NCBI GenBank assembly: GCA_963920705.1
Contig: CAWUCO010000232.1
Coordinates: forward strand, 186,001-250,000
Reading direction: 5' to 3'
DNA: 64,000 nt
Origin: Odiellus spinosus
Taxonomy: Eukaryota; Arthropoda; Arachnida; Opiliones; Phalangiidae
A model generated the notes under the pieces. That model saw only the letters and a list, made by a program, of their open reading frames with translations. It had not been told where the DNA came from and searched no databases. Positions 63,721 through 64,000 of the stretch are shown here, piece after piece (the stretch's first letter is position 1; each line of letters opens with the position of its first letter). The position numbers and the translations under genes are program-made.

Positions 63721-64000
63721 AACTTTTGATTTTTAAGCGATTTAGACAAAATTAAGACTACTCGAAAGAGCAAATATTGGTCTATCTAAAAAACAAGAGT
63801 TTTGGAAAATCCGTTGAAAAACATGGAAAATATGGACAATTCAAAAAACATCTAATATCAAAAAGCGAATTTTTAAAATCTGAAATTTGACTATTTTGAT
63901 ATTGTATGATTTCTTGAATTGGCCATATTTTTCTTGTTTTTCAACGGATTTTTGAAAACTCTTGTTATTTAGACTGTCCATTAATTGCTCTTTCGAATGA

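Larger units (their letters stand above)
59680..64000 (-). repeat. 383 bp satellite array, reverse block resumed
   Basis: About 11 monomers in the same orientation and phase as before the insert, continuing to the window edge. The monomer types are those of the homogeneous reverse array. The alternation of ACTACTCGAAAGAGC and ACCACTCGAAAGGGC continues across the insert, so the insertion is younger than this higher-order pattern. Confidence 0.97.

Overview
The window is almost entirely satellite DNA from a eukaryotic genome. A single AT-rich tandem repeat with a 383 bp period fills about 58 of the 64 kb, roughly 150 monomers. I found no protein-coding gene, tRNA, rRNA or CRISPR array. The short 60-64 codon reading frames that recur every 383 or 766 bases start at TTG and are a by-product of the repeat. 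The period, AT-richness, megasatellite scale and embedded degraded transposable elements fit (peri)centromeric heterochromatin of an arthropod. Tenebrionid-beetle-type satellites with inverted subunits are the closest analogue I know from memory, but no species can be named from the sequence.

Layout: (1) 1-27610, about 72 monomers in the orientation called + here. They are heterogeneous, with nested higher-order repeats (a 9-monomer spacing of about 3.44 kb is clearest at 3.4-10.6 kb). (2) 27603-27610, a head-to-head switch of orientation. The two arrays form an imperfect giant inverted repeat of about 27 kb per arm around a 69 bp spacer. (3) 27611-54087, about 69 monomers in - orientation. 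The first 4 kb is a transitional zone resembling the + array; the rest is more homogeneous, dominated by a dimeric 766 bp higher-order repeat. (4) 54088-59679, a 5.6 kb non-satellite insert that splits one satellite monomer cleanly, with an apparent 3 bp (ATT) target duplication. (5) 59680-64000, about 11 more - monomers, partly in a 1532 bp tetramer.

Each monomer is itself built from two inverted half-units (about 130 bp alignable, roughly 80% identical by eye), so every repeat has two dyad centres. The array-scale inversion falls exactly at the matching position of these half-units. This suggests that the internal dyad provided the homology for the strand switch. The result is dyad symmetry at two scales, inside the monomer and across the array, and is the most noteworthy structure here.

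The insert is a mosaic of non-coding repeats. It holds two direct copies of a 0.7-0.8 kb element, each starting with a perfect 24 bp palindrome (core CAGGCCAGCTGGCCTG). Between them lies a spacer with a TATA box, an initiator-like site and a polyadenylation signal. Further on are a degenerate 16 bp minisatellite, three diverged copies of an approximately 90 bp repeat, and a 0.93 kb foldback element with near-perfect 355 bp inverted arms that abuts the resumed satellite.
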